A stretch of DNA of 42,707 nt from Vibrio sp. UBA2441 (GCA_002342685.1 DDQN01000040.1:1-42707); one strand, 5' to 3'; shown: positions 1 to 8,695, counted from the first letter of the stretch. The notes: generated by a model not told the origin, from the letters alone. A program made the numbers and translations.

Positions 1-1
1 A

Positions 2-85
2 ACTGCCTTGAAAAACGCCGGTAATAGCGATTGGATAACATCATTCAAAGGGTTGGAACTGCATAACTTAATTAATTTAGGATAA
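2..85 (+). CDS. Possible 3' end of a gene cut by the left edge
   Basis: One plus-strand frame is open from base 2 to a TAA at 83-85 (about 27 codons, ending in residues ELHNLINLG). The other two plus frames stop within the first 10 to 30 bases. It could be the C-terminus of a gene that begins outside the window. It is too short to recognise, and a chance open frame of this length is common. In many gammaproteobacteria pilin-like genes lie beside ispH, but nothing here proves that. Confidence 0.25.
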   Translation, partial: TALKNAGNSDWITSFKGLELHNLINLG

Positions 86-296
86 AACTTGACTGATAGC
101 TAAACAAATAATTTATGATGTCATCCAATTAGTTTTTCCTGATTAGAATAGACATTCAAACAATATAAAGTAATTCCATATTTAATTTATTGTCAAACGG
201 TTCCATTAACACCAAAATTTATTTGCGACCGACTATACAATTTCAATGAAAATTACTATAGGTAACGGCGAGGACATAAGGAAATTATCGGTAACT
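86..296. other. AT-rich non-coding stretch, nothing recognised
   Basis: Very AT-rich sequence between the possible left-edge gene remnant and the ispH terminator. I see no open frame with a ribosome-binding site, no RNA gene and no clear repeat. Confidence 0.5.
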
Positions 297-356
297 AAAA
301 AAATGGAGGAGAGCTTAGAATAAAGTTTTCATTTATACTTTCTATTTAAGCTCTCT
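297..356 (-). terminator. Intrinsic terminator downstream of ispH
   Basis: Inverted repeat GAGAGCTTA (309-317) and TAAGCTCTC (347-355). On the minus strand it is followed by a short spacer and a run of seven T (complement of the A-run at 297-303). It lies just beyond the ispH stop and probably ends the fkpB-ispH transcript. The loop is long (about 29 nt), which lowers confidence. Confidence 0.6.
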
Positions 357-372
357 ATATTTCTGTGGCTTA

Positions 373-1326
373 TTAGATCTGTTTGATCTGCAACTCTTTG
401 GGTACTTCAAAGAACATGTTCTCTTCACGTCCCTGAATTTCTTCAATTTCTTTAGCACCTAATGATTGTATTCGCTCCAGAATATTATTGACGAGCTCCT
501 CTGGTGCCGATGCGCCAGCTGTCACACCTATCTTAGTCACACCAACAAACCATTTAGGATCAATATCTTCTGGGCAGTCGGTTAAAAAACCTTTTGTACC
601 TAGTTTCTCAGCTAGCTCTTTTAAACGCGTTGAGTTTGAGGAATTTTTTGATCCAACTACAACCATCACATCGACCTTCTGCGCTAACGCTCTAACGGCA
701 TCTTGTCTATTTTGAGTTGCATAGCAAATGTCATCTTTACGTGGGCCTTGAATATCTGGGTAAACCTCTCGCAATTTAACGATAACATCCGACGTCTCAT
801 CGACAGAAAGCGTTGTTTGGCTAACATAATGAAGATGAGAAGGGTCTTTAACTTGAAGATTATGTACATCTTCTGGTTTTTCAACCAGGTACATTCCCCC
901 CCGTGCACTTGAGTACTGCCCCATAGTTCCTTCCACTTCAGGGTGTCCTGCATGGCCAATTAAGACCACTTCCATATTCTTTTTACTCGCACGAGCAACT
1001 TCCATATGCACTTTTGTAACCAAAGGGCATGTAGCGTCAAATACCGTTAAAGTACGGGCTTTAGCTTCTTCACGAACGGCCTGCGATACGCCATGAGCAG
1101 AGAAAATGACAATATTATCGTCAGGTACTTCATTGAGCTCCTCAACAAAAACCGCACCGCGTTGCTTTAAGCCTTCTACTACGAAGCGATTGTGCACGAC
1201 TTCGTGCCGTACATAGATAGGTGGCTGATACATGTCGAGTGCTCGTTCAACAATGCTAATGGCGCGATCAACACCGGCACAAAAACCACGTGGGTTAGCG
1301 AGTAATACTTTCATTTTATTGCTCAT
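373..1326 (-). CDS. ispH: 4-hydroxy-3-methylbut-2-enyl diphosphate reductase
   Basis: Last enzyme of the MEP isoprenoid pathway. It reduces HMBPP to IPP and DMAPP with a [4Fe-4S] cluster in the cytosol. The 317-residue protein is the usual length. The three cluster cysteines are visible: Cys16 in GFCAGV, Cys100 in DATCPLV and Cys201 in DICYAT. The substrate-binding histidine regions HEVVHN and GHAGHPEVEGT and the Ser/Asn-rich GSKNSSNS motif are intact. The ATG at 1326 follows a weak AAGAGA; the in-frame ATG at 1314 (MKVLLANPRG) is an alternative closer to the E. coli start. It lies 19 bp after fkpB, the standard gammaproteobacterial pairing. Confidence 0.97.
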   Translation of the reverse strand: MSNKMKVLLANPRGFCAGVDRAISIVERALDMYQPPIYVRHEVVHNRFVVEGLKQRGAVFVEELNEVPDDNIVIFSAHGVSQAVREEAKARTLTVFDATCPLVTKVHMEVARASKKNMEVVLIGHAGHPEVEGTMGQYSSARGGMYLVEKPEDVHNLQVKDPSHLHYVSQTTLSVDETSDVIVKLREVYPDIQGPRKDDICYATQNRQDAVRALAQKVDVMVVVGSKNSSNSTRLKELAEKLGTKGFLTDCPEDIDPKWFVGVTKIGVTAGASAPEELVNNILERIQSLGAKEIEEIQGREENMFFEVPKELQIKQI

Positions 1327-1345
1327 TTTTGTCTCTTTATCATGC

Positions 1346-1777
1346 CTATTCTACAGATAAAATTTCCACTTCGAAAATGACATCTTGTCCCGCAAGCGGG
1401 TGATTAAAATCTACCGTTACTGAATCACCTGCTATTTCTGTAATGATACCAGGGATTTCTACACCGTCCGGTGCTGTAAATGCCATAATGGTTCCGACTT
1501 CAGCGCTGGTATCACCAACAAATTTACTGCGATCCATATGATGAATATTATCTGGGTTTGGTAAGCCGAATGCATCTTCAGCTTTTAATTTAATCGAACG
1601 CTCGTCACCTTGATTTAAGCCAAAAAGCAGCTTTTCAAAATTATGACTTAAACTTCCGTCACCCATCAGTAACTTAGCTGGTTTACCTGAAGTACGGGTA
1701 CTGTCCGCAATTGAATCATCGTTTAATTTGATGGTGAAATGCATGGTTACTACACTGTCAGACTGAATTTGGCTCAC
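1346..1777 (-). CDS. fkpB: FKBP-type peptidyl-prolyl cis-trans isomerase
   Basis: SlpA/FkpB-type prolyl isomerase and chaperone. About 143 residues are predicted from a GTG start at 1777. That GTG is preceded by AAGGA at good spacing, and the N-terminus (MSQIQSDSVVTMHFTIKL) aligns with the E. coli protein, so I prefer it to an upstream TTG at 1795. FKBP features seen are VTMHFTIKLNDDSIADST near the N-terminus, an inserted 'flap' region around the middle, and the C-terminal SVTVDFNHPLAGQDVIFEVEI hallmark. It sits between lspA and ispH, as is usual. A terminator separates it from lspA, so it may have its own promoter in the 236-bp gap upstream. Confidence 0.93.
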   Translation of the reverse strand: MSQIQSDSVVTMHFTIKLNDDSIADSTRTSGKPAKLLMGDGSLSHNFEKLLFGLNQGDERSIKLKAEDAFGLPNPDNIHHMDRSKFVGDTSAEVGTIMAFTAPDGVEIPGIITEIAGDSVTVDFNHPLAGQDVIFEVEILSVE

Positions 1778-1868
1778 AACTACTTCCTTGGTCAATTAGA
1801 ACAATAGATCTCAAACTACCTAAAAATACTCTTTTTAATAAGCACAGGTTGATAGTGACTCAACATCT

Positions 1869-1927
1869 TTAGTTTTGTCCCCTATTAAACCATCAAGCTA
1901 AGATCGAAAAAACCATTAGTTTTGTCC
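1869..1927. repeat. 12-bp direct repeat upstream of fkpB
   Basis: The 12-mer TTAGTTTTGTCC occurs at 1869-1880 and again at 1916-1927. The start-to-start distance is 47 bp, in the gap between the lspA terminator and fkpB. It could be paired operator sites on the fkpB-ispH promoter, or chance. Confidence 0.5.
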
Positions 1928-1951
1928 GGTTGATTATCTTTGTGAGTATAA

Positions 1952-1988
1952 AAATACAAAAACACCAGAACATGTAGTTCTGGTGTTT
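1952..1988 (-). terminator. Intrinsic terminator after lspA
   Basis: Perfect 12-bp inverted repeat AAACACCAGAAC (1960-1971) and GTTCTGGTGTTT (1977-1988) with a 5-nt loop. Read on the minus strand it is followed by TTTTGTATTTTTA. It lies 25 bp beyond the lspA stop, so transcription from ribF-ileS-lspA probably ends or is reduced here before fkpB-ispH. Confidence 0.82.
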
Positions 1989-2013
1989 CGGTCGTACCGA
2001 TTTGTGCCTGACG

Positions 2014-2514
2014 CTAGCTCTGTTTTTTTCGGAACCCGTCAAGAATGATCATCGCAGCACCAATGCAGATAGCGGCATCAGCCAAATTAAATGCAGGCCA
2101 ATGATAGTTCTTCCAAAAAACATCTAGATAATCTACAACAAAACCGTGTACCAATCTGTCATAAACGTTGCCTAAAGCCCCACCCACTATCATCGCATAA
2201 GCTATGTTATTCCATTTCTCTTTCGCGGGTAACTTAGACATCCAGAAAATTAACATGCCACACACAGCAAAAGCGATAGCGGTGAAAAACCAACGTTGCC
2301 ATCCTGCTTGGTCGCTCAAGAAACTAAATGCTGCGCCATAATTATGGACATAGAGAAAATTAAAAAATGGCAGCACTTCAATACGGTTATCCCAGCCATA
2401 ACCCATGCCGTTCATAACCAAATATTTAATGCTTATATCAGCTATAAATACCAAAGCAGCCAACCAAAGCCAGCGAACTCCAGATTGTTTTAATGTTAGC
2501 GTTTGTTCACTCAT
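2014..2514 (-). CDS. lspA: Lipoprotein signal peptidase (signal peptidase II)
   Basis: Inner-membrane aspartyl protease that removes signal peptides from prolipoproteins after Lgt has added diacylglycerol. 166 residues from the ATG at 2514, which is preceded by AGGAAG; an upstream in-frame ATG at 2541 would overlap the hairpin described separately and is unlikely. Four hydrophobic segments are visible (about residues 15-35, 70-90, 103-118 and 145-160). The catalytic motifs are GNVYDR (Asp119) and FNLADAAI (Asp146). It lies 87 bp after ileS, its usual partner. Confidence 0.95.
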   Translation of the reverse strand: MSEQTLTLKQSGVRWLWLAALVFIADISIKYLVMNGMGYGWDNRIEVLPFFNFLYVHNYGAAFSFLSDQAGWQRWFFTAIAFAVCGMLIFWMSKLPAKEKWNNIAYAMIVGGALGNVYDRLVHGFVVDYLDVFWKNYHWPAFNLADAAICIGAAMIILDGFRKKQS

Positions 2515-2525
2515 TAATCTTCCTA

Positions 2526-2551
2526 AAAACAGCCCCAGCAAAGACTGGGGC
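2526..2551 (-). terminator. Hairpin plus U-tract between ileS and lspA (possible attenuator)
   Basis: Perfect GC-rich stem GCCCCAG (2532-2538) and CTGGGGC (2545-2551) with a 6-nt loop. On the minus strand it is followed directly by TGTTTTTA. That is intrinsic-terminator form, yet it sits inside the ileS-lspA operon. The U-tract runs into the lspA Shine-Dalgarno AGGAAG, so it may be a partial terminator that sets the ileS:lspA ratio. Confidence 0.6.
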
Positions 2552-2601
2552 GGTTATAAACATAAAAAGTTCAGCAATACTCAAGAACTGGTGCGTTGTT
2601 G

Positions 2602-5433
2602 CTAGGCGAAGTTACGAGCCTCACCCTCACCTTCAACATTAGATACACAACGGCCACAGATTTCTTCGTGACCTTCGATCGTACCTACATCAGTTACATG
2701 GTGCCAGCAACGGTCACACTTCTCAGCTTCAGATGCATTCACGTCAACAAACAAGCCTTCAATATCGGTTTCTTGTGCCGAATCAGACTTATCAGCCAGC
2801 GCTTTTACTTCCGCTTTAGACGTAAGTAATACGAAGCGTAATTCATCTTCTAGCTTATTCACATTAGCTGCAAGTGCGTCATCGACATACAAAGTTACTT
2901 CAGCCTGAAGAGAACCACCGATAATTTTTTCACTACGTGCTGTTTCAAGAAGTTTATTTACTGCACCACGAACATCTTGAATCGAGCTCCAGAATTCGTC
3001 ATTTAGGTCTTCACCTTCATTTAGCCCGAACAATCCATCAAACCATGTTTCGGTAAAGACGAATTTATTTCTCTCACCTGGCATCTGGTTCCAGATTTCA
3101 TCTGCAGTGAAAGACATAATTGGCGCCATCCAGCGAACCAATGCTTCAACAATATGATACAGAGCTGTTTGACAGCTGCGCTGTGCCAGTCCACCTTGTT
3201 TAGCTGTATATTGGCGGTCTTTAATTACGTCTAAGTAAAATGACCCCATTTCGATCGAGCAGAACTGCATCAGGCGTTGTGTTACTCCGTGCGTATTGTA
3301 TTCATCGTACGCTTTAACAATCTCGTCTTGTGCGGCTTTTGCCCGTCCAACAGCCCAACGATCTAATGCGATCATTTCATCAGCTGGAACCATATCTGTT
3401 TCTGGATTAAAGCCGCTTAAGTTGGCTAGGAAGAAACGAGCAGTATTACGAATACGACGATAAGCATCCGCACTACGTTTTAGGATCTCATCAGAAACGG
3501 CCACTTCACCAGTATAATCTGTTGATGCAACCCATAGGCGAAGAATATCAGCTCCGAGTCTGTTGGTGACATCTTTTGGTGCAACGACGTTACCCACAGA
3601 TTTAGACATCTTGCGTCCTTGTCCATCAACAACAAAGCCGTGAGTCAAAACTTGTTTATAGGGAGCGACACCTTTCATTGCAATAGAAGAGATCAACGAA
3701 GACTGGAACCAGCCGCGATGTTGATCTGAACCTTCTAAATACATATCTGCGCTATGGCCATTAAACTCTTCACGGCTATCCACTACCGCAGAGTGAGTAA
3801 CACCAGAATCAAACCAGACATCGAGTGTATCCAGTACTTTTTCATACTTAGCAGCATCGTCTTCACCCATTAGCTCAGCCGGTTCAACATCCCACCACGC
3901 TTGAATGCCTTTTTGCTCTACTAATTTTGCTACTTTTTCAATAAGTTCGACTGATTTTGGATGTAGTTCAGATGTCTCTTTATGAACAAACAGAGCAATA
4001 GGTACACCCCAAGTACGTTGACGAGAAATACACCATTCTGGACGACCTTCGATCATGCCTTCAATACGGCTTTGACCCCAATCAGGGATCCATTGAACGC
4101 CATTGATGGCTTCTAATGCTTTTGCACGTAAACCAGCCTGATCCATTGAAATGAACCATTGTGGTGTCGCACGGAAAATAATTGGGGTTTTATGACGCCA
4201 GCAATGTGGGTAGCTGTGTTCATACGCATGATGATGAAGAAGCGCACCACGCTCTTTTAATACTTCTAATACGGCATCGTTCGCTTTAAATACGTGCTGA
4301 CCTGCAAACAACTCTGTATCCGGCAGGAATACGCCATTTGAACCAACAGGGTTTGCAACTTCAAGATCATAATGCTGACCGACAGCGAAATCTTCCTGAC
4401 CATGTCCCGGTGCAGTGTGAACAACACCAGTACCTGCTTCAGTAGTAACGTGGTCGCCAAGAATGGCAGGCACATCAAAATCGTAAAACGGATGTTGGAA
4501 TCGAACCAATTCTAGATCGGCACCTTTACAGAAGCCCAGATTATGGAAATGCTCAATACCCGCACGGTCCATAACGTCTTTAGCCAGCTCTGAAGCAACC
4601 AGAAGACGCTGAGGTTTGTCACCTTCAACCTGAATAAGTACATATTCAAGATCGGCACGAACAGCAACAGCTCGGTTTGCAGGAAGTGTCCATGGCGTTG
4701 TCGTCCAGATAACAACAGCGATCTGACCTTCACCTTGATGACCTTCTGTGAGCTCAAACTTATCAAGCAATGCCGTTTCATCTACAGCGTTAAATTTAAC
4801 ATCAATAGAAGGAGATACTTTATCTTTATACTCTACTTCAGCTTCTGCTAAAGCAGAGCCACAATCTGTACACCAGTGAACCGGTTTAAAACCCTTTAAC
4901 AAATGACCTTCATCGGCAATTTTGCCGAGCGCACGAATGATATTCGCTTCGGTATTAAAGTCCATAGTGCGATAAGGCTTATCCCACTCACCCATAATAC
5001 CAAGACGTTTAAAGCTCTCTTTTTGGCCTTCAACTTGGCCAGCAGCATAGGCTCGACATTTCTCGCGAAACTCAGCAGCGGTCACTTTCTGACCCGGCTT
5101 ACCTACTTTTTTCTCTACCATTAATTCAATTGGCAAACCATGACAATCCCAACCAGGAACGTATGGCGCATCAAAATCAGATAATGTTTTAGATTTGATA
5201 ATAATGTCTTTAAGAATCTTGTTCAGTGCGTGACCGATATGAATATCACCGTTGGCATACGGGGGGCCATCATGCAATACGAAAGATTTCTTACCTTTCT
5301 TTGCTTTACGGATTTCACCGTAAAGATCTTCTTTATACCAACGCTTAAGCATTTCTGGCTCACGATTGGCCAAATTACCGCGCATTGGAAACCCTGTTTC
5401 AGGTAAGTTCAGGGTATCTTTATAGTCAGTCAT
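2602..5433 (-). CDS. ileS: Isoleucyl-tRNA synthetase
   Basis: Class Ia synthetase that charges tRNA-Ile in the cytosol. 943 residues, close to the E. coli 938. The HIGH motif is at about 65-68 in GDIHIGHALNK, and the KMSKS motif is in GRKMSKSVGN. Between them lies the CP1 editing domain with the TTTPWTLPANRA signature. The C-terminal zinc-binding region has two CxxC pairs (CDRC and CGRC). It lies between ribF and lspA, an order conserved across gammaproteobacteria. No T-box or other leader is seen in the 62 bp upstream. Confidence 0.98.
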   Translation of the reverse strand: MTDYKDTLNLPETGFPMRGNLANREPEMLKRWYKEDLYGEIRKAKKGKKSFVLHDGPPYANGDIHIGHALNKILKDIIIKSKTLSDFDAPYVPGWDCHGLPIELMVEKKVGKPGQKVTAAEFREKCRAYAAGQVEGQKESFKRLGIMGEWDKPYRTMDFNTEANIIRALGKIADEGHLLKGFKPVHWCTDCGSALAEAEVEYKDKVSPSIDVKFNAVDETALLDKFELTEGHQGEGQIAVVIWTTTPWTLPANRAVAVRADLEYVLIQVEGDKPQRLLVASELAKDVMDRAGIEHFHNLGFCKGADLELVRFQHPFYDFDVPAILGDHVTTEAGTGVVHTAPGHGQEDFAVGQHYDLEVANPVGSNGVFLPDTELFAGQHVFKANDAVLEVLKERGALLHHHAYEHSYPHCWRHKTPIIFRATPQWFISMDQAGLRAKALEAINGVQWIPDWGQSRIEGMIEGRPEWCISRQRTWGVPIALFVHKETSELHPKSVELIEKVAKLVEQKGIQAWWDVEPAELMGEDDAAKYEKVLDTLDVWFDSGVTHSAVVDSREEFNGHSADMYLEGSDQHRGWFQSSLISSIAMKGVAPYKQVLTHGFVVDGQGRKMSKSVGNVVAPKDVTNRLGADILRLWVASTDYTGEVAVSDEILKRSADAYRRIRNTARFFLANLSGFNPETDMVPADEMIALDRWAVGRAKAAQDEIVKAYDEYNTHGVTQRLMQFCSIEMGSFYLDVIKDRQYTAKQGGLAQRSCQTALYHIVEALVRWMAPIMSFTADEIWNQMPGERNKFVFTETWFDGLFGLNEGEDLNDEFWSSIQDVRGAVNKLLETARSEKIIGGSLQAEVTLYVDDALAANVNKLEDELRFVLLTSKAEVKALADKSDSAQETDIEGLFVDVNASEAEKCDRCWHHVTDVGTIEGHEEICGRCVSNVEGEGEARNFA

Positions 5434-5495
5434 TGATTCTTAATTCCGTTGTGTTGGGCGAAGTTAGACATTATTTAGCTAATGGGATTATCCAG

Positions 5496-6431
5496 CTAAT
5501 TCTCAAGCTGATGCAGCCACGCCCTCGCAGCCTCAGCATCTAATTCAATTTGTTTTTTAAGCGCTCCAAACGACTCGAAACGCTGTTCATCTCTCAATTT
5601 CTTTAATAATGAAACTTCAAGTTGTTTACCATATAAGTTTTCATCAAAATCAAACAGATGTACTTCCAACTGCTGGCGAGTGCCATTAACTGTAGGTCGT
5701 TGACCAATGTTAGCAACACCTCCTACAGGAGTACCACCGAGACCATGAACTTGTACTACATACACACCAGAGACAGGAGATACACATCTTTTAAGTGGAA
5801 TGTTAGCGGTTGGAAATCCAATAGTTCTCCCCAACTTTTGTCCATGAGAAACTCGACCATTGATACTATATGCTCTGCCTAAATACATTTCTGCACTTGC
5901 AATATTATCGTCTGCTAATGCTTTTCTAATCGAAGTGCTGCTGACTCTATGCTCCCGAACGCAAAAGCTATGAGTGTTAACAACTTCAAATCCGTATTTT
6001 TTACCTGCAGCTTTTAACATATCAAAATTGCCGGCTCGATCTCTGCCAAAGCAAAAATCATCACCAACAACCAAGAACTTAACACCCAAACGTTTGACCA
6101 ACAAGTCACTAATAAATGACTCTGCGGGCCAATCTGCAAAGCGCTTATTAAAATTGACACATAATAATCGATCAATTTTAAGTTTGCTTAACTGAACAAA
6201 CTTATCTCTTAAGCGAGTCAGTCTTGCTGGTGCTTTTTCTTTAGCAAACAGCTCCATAGGTTGAGGTTCAAATGTCATGACGACAGAAGGCAGTTGTAAG
6301 AATTTGGCTTGCTGTGAAACTTGTGCAAGCACTCGCAAATGCCCTAAATGAACACCGTCAAAATTGCCTATAGTTAAAACACAACCATTATGGTGTGGTT
6401 TAATGTTGTGAATACCTCTAATCAATTCCAT
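5496..6431 (-). CDS. ribF: Bifunctional riboflavin kinase / FAD synthetase
   Basis: Makes FMN from riboflavin and then FAD. 311 residues. The N-terminal nucleotidyltransferase domain carries GNFDGVHLGH at 22-31 and the ISSTSIRKAL-type motif (here VSSTSIRKAL). The C-terminal kinase domain carries GRTIGFPTANI and a conserved GVY(V) segment. It precedes ileS by 62 bp and follows murJ by 72 bp on the same strand. No feature suggests FMN-riboswitch control. Confidence 0.97.
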   Translation of the reverse strand: MELIRGIHNIKPHHNGCVLTIGNFDGVHLGHLRVLAQVSQQAKFLQLPSVVMTFEPQPMELFAKEKAPARLTRLRDKFVQLSKLKIDRLLCVNFNKRFADWPAESFISDLLVKRLGVKFLVVGDDFCFGRDRAGNFDMLKAAGKKYGFEVVNTHSFCVREHRVSSTSIRKALADDNIASAEMYLGRAYSINGRVSHGQKLGRTIGFPTANIPLKRCVSPVSGVYVVQVHGLGGTPVGGVANIGQRPTVNGTRQQLEVHLFDFDENLYGKQLEVSLLKKLRDEQRFESFGALKKQIELDAEAARAWLHQLEN

Positions 6432-6503
6432 TTGGATTGGCTGTAAACTCGATATTGGTTAATTTGATTTGTATGAAACCGACGGATTATATACCAATCC
6501 GTA

Positions 6504-8066
6504 TTAGTCCGTAACTGCTTTTAGATGATTTAAGCGTATACCTAAAATAACCGCTGTAATTATATAGACTAAACCACCAATGCCGATAAGCATAGCTAGC
6601 ATCATTATACGCTCAGTGATGCTCCAATCCAGCCACACGTCTATTGTTTGAAGCTGCCACAAAATAGTAGCAATCATCACACACCCAGCAACAATCAACT
6701 TCAGAACAAAAATGACCGTTTGCTTAGTAAGACGATAAACGTCCGCGATATAGAGCCCTCTGTACAAAAGCAGCATATTGACTAAAGCAGACAAGGCTGT
6801 CGCCATTGCCAGTCCAACATAACCGTAAAAATAAGCAAAAATAGCATTAAATACCATATTTGAAACCATAGCAATAATGCCATATTTAACTGGCGTTTTA
6901 GTATCTTGACGAGAGAAGTATCCTGGAGCCAAGACCTTTATCAACATAAAATTTAACAGACCAGAAGCATAGGCGATAAGCGACATCGATGCTTGATCTA
7001 CGTCATGAGGAGTAAACTCTCCACGCATGAACAGCACCATTAACATAGGTTTAGCTAATACTATCAGTCCTAGCATCGCAGGTAGGCCTAATAATATAAC
7101 CATGCGAACCCCCCAATCCATAGTGTTCTTGAAACCCTGGCTATGTGAATCCACATGCTTTCTTGAAAGTGCCGGCAATATAACCGTGGCTATTGCAATA
7201 CCAAATAACCCCAATGGAAATTCTAATAGTCGGTCTGAGTAATAAAGCCAGCTTATAGACCCTGTCGTTAGAAAACTGGCGATAAATGTATCAAATAGTA
7301 AATTTATCTGGCTGACAGAAACACCAAATAACGCAGGAATCATTAAAGTCCGAATTTTGGTCACCCCGGGATCATGCCATCCCCACTGAGGCTTAACTAA
7401 AACACCTTCTCTTATCAAAAAAGGGATTTGAAATGAAAATTGAACCAGACCACCAAGGAAAACCCCTATAGCCAAACCTATTTCAGCCTGCTCAAGATTC
7501 GGAGCAATAAACACCGCAGCCGCGATGATCATTATATTAAGAAATACTGGTGTAAAAGAGGATACTGCAAACTTACCTAAGGTATTCAGTATTGCTCCAG
7601 ATAAAGCAACAAAAGTGATAAACCATAAATAGGGAAAGGTTATTTTCAACATAAGGCTGGCCAATTCAAACTTGTGAGCCGAAGGGCCATCATTTAACCA
7701 ATCGAGATACCATCCTGCACCAAACAAGGCCGTCACCACGCCAGAACCTAGAACGCCTATCGCGGTCACAAAGGTAACCAGAACGCCTAGAGTTCCAGAC
7801 ACTCTGGCAATTAAAAGACGCGTTTTTTCTTTGTCGCCTGCGGCATGATATTCCGTTAATACCGGAACAAATGCCTGAGAAAAAGCCCCCTCGGCAAATA
7901 AACGACGTAAAAAATTTGGAATTTTATTGGCAAAGAAAAAGACATCGGCGCTTGCGCCTGCCCCCATTAAATTTGCCACAACTACGTCCCGAACCAAACC
8001 AAGAATACGGGAAACGAATGTCATCAGGCTTACAACTAAGCCAGATTTTAAAAGTCGCTTACTCAC
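6504..8066 (-). CDS. murJ: Lipid II flippase MurJ
   Basis: Inner-membrane MOP-superfamily flippase that moves lipid II to the periplasm for peptidoglycan synthesis. 520 residues with about 14 hydrophobic segments. The N-terminal signature LVSLMTFVSRILGLVRDVVVA is typical, with the conserved FFFANKIPNFLRRLFAEGAF segment following. The start is GTG at 8066 behind AAGAGG. It is transcribed divergently from rpsT and heads the run toward ribF and ileS, as in other Vibrio and enteric genomes. Confidence 0.97.
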   Translation of the reverse strand: MSKRLLKSGLVVSLMTFVSRILGLVRDVVVANLMGAGASADVFFFANKIPNFLRRLFAEGAFSQAFVPVLTEYHAAGDKEKTRLLIARVSGTLGVLVTFVTAIGVLGSGVVTALFGAGWYLDWLNDGPSAHKFELASLMLKITFPYLWFITFVALSGAILNTLGKFAVSSFTPVFLNIMIIAAAVFIAPNLEQAEIGLAIGVFLGGLVQFSFQIPFLIREGVLVKPQWGWHDPGVTKIRTLMIPALFGVSVSQINLLFDTFIASFLTTGSISWLYYSDRLLEFPLGLFGIAIATVILPALSRKHVDSHSQGFKNTMDWGVRMVILLGLPAMLGLIVLAKPMLMVLFMRGEFTPHDVDQASMSLIAYASGLLNFMLIKVLAPGYFSRQDTKTPVKYGIIAMVSNMVFNAIFAYFYGYVGLAMATALSALVNMLLLYRGLYIADVYRLTKQTVIFVLKLIVAGCVMIATILWQLQTIDVWLDWSITERIMMLAMLIGIGGLVYIITAVILGIRLNHLKAVTD

Positions 8067-8224
8067 AAATACCTCTTAAGAGTATGCATCAATGCTTTAA
8101 ATCTATTGCTATCGATATTTAATGGCATTGATACTGAAATGCTGTTAGAATCCACGCCATCTTAACCGCGTTAACCTAACTATTCCAAATTTGTGTGGAT
8201 TAGATGGGTTTTTGCACAAATCAT

Positions 8225-8253
8225 TTGACATATTGGCGATAAAGAGGCATATT
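8225..8253 (+). promoter_or_regulatory. Sigma-70 promoter of rpsT
   Basis: A perfect -35 TTGACA (8225-8230) is followed by a 17-bp spacer and CATATT (8248-8253) as a weaker -10. It sits about 50 bp upstream of the rpsT start, in the murJ/rpsT divergent gap. E. coli rpsT has two promoters; I can only support this one. Confidence 0.65.
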
Positions 8254-8300
8254 CCTCCGCCTTAAATTGTCACCGAACTAAGTTTTTGGGAGTTAGACCC

Positions 8301-8561
8301 TTGGCAAACAGTAAATCTGCTAAGAAGCGCGCTATCCAAGCTGAGAAACGTCGCCAGCATAACGCTAGCCGTCGTTCAATGATGCGCACTTACATGAAAA
8401 AAACCATCTCTGCTATTGAAGCAGGCGATAAAGAAGCTGCAACTGCTGCGTTAGCTGTAGTTACACCTATCCTAGACCGTATGGCTACTAAAGGCCTTAT
8501 TCATAAGAATAAAGCAGCTCGTCATAAGTCTCGTTTCACTGCAGCTATCAAAGCTCTTTAA
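8301..8561 (+). CDS. rpsT: 30S ribosomal protein S20
   Basis: Small-subunit protein that binds 16S rRNA. 86 residues, highly basic, beginning M-ANSKSAKKRAIQ. The start is the unusual TTG at 8301, as in E. coli rpsT, where the UUG start is part of translational autocontrol. GGGAG at 8288-8292 is the ribosome-binding site. Starting at the in-frame TTG at 8286 would add five non-conserved residues and absorb the ribosome-binding site, so I reject it. It is monocistronic, with its own terminator. Confidence 0.97.
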   Translation: MANSKSAKKRAIQAEKRRQHNASRRSMMRTYMKKTISAIEAGDKEAATAALAVVTPILDRMATKGLIHKNKAARHKSRFTAAIKAL

Positions 8562-8590
8562 TTAGACGCTGAGTTTCTGCATGAAAACAA

Positions 8591-8617
8591 AAAACCGGCT
8601 TTCGCCGGTTTTTTTTA
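8591..8617 (+). terminator. Intrinsic terminator of rpsT
   Basis: Stem AAACCGGC / GCCGGTTT with loop TTTC, followed by a long T-run. It lies about 30 bp after the rpsT stop. Confidence 0.93.
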
Positions 8618-8622
8618 TTTCT

Positions 8623-8686
8623 AAATACCAATAATAATCAATTTTCCCTAAATTATTTTTAGGTATCAGGATTATTATTGGTATTT
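8623..8686. repeat. Long palindromic element between rpsT and hlyU
   Basis: Perfect 17-bp inverted repeat AAATACCAATAATAATC (8623-8639) and its complement (8670-8686). An inner smaller inverted repeat, CCTAAA / TTTAGG, lies in the 30-bp centre. On the plus strand it is followed by TTTGTTTTTTG. It may be a second terminator between convergent genes or a copy of a dispersed palindromic repeat. The ACCAAT(A)ATAAT core resembles short repeats I have seen in marine gammaproteobacteria, but I cannot count copies. Confidence 0.75.
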
Positions 8687-8695
8687 GTTTTTTGA

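Noticed and set aside
1778..1795. fkpB start at TTG 1795
   Set aside because: The GTG at 1777 has a proper AAGGA upstream and aligns with the E. coli N-terminus; the upstream extension overlaps that ribosome-binding site.
5434..5495. T-box or other leader controlling ileS
   Set aside because: The gap is only 62 bp, with no long structured leader, and T-boxes are not expected in gammaproteobacteria.
8286..8300. rpsT start at TTG 8286
   Set aside because: It would add five non-conserved residues and include the ribosome-binding site GGGAG in the coding region.
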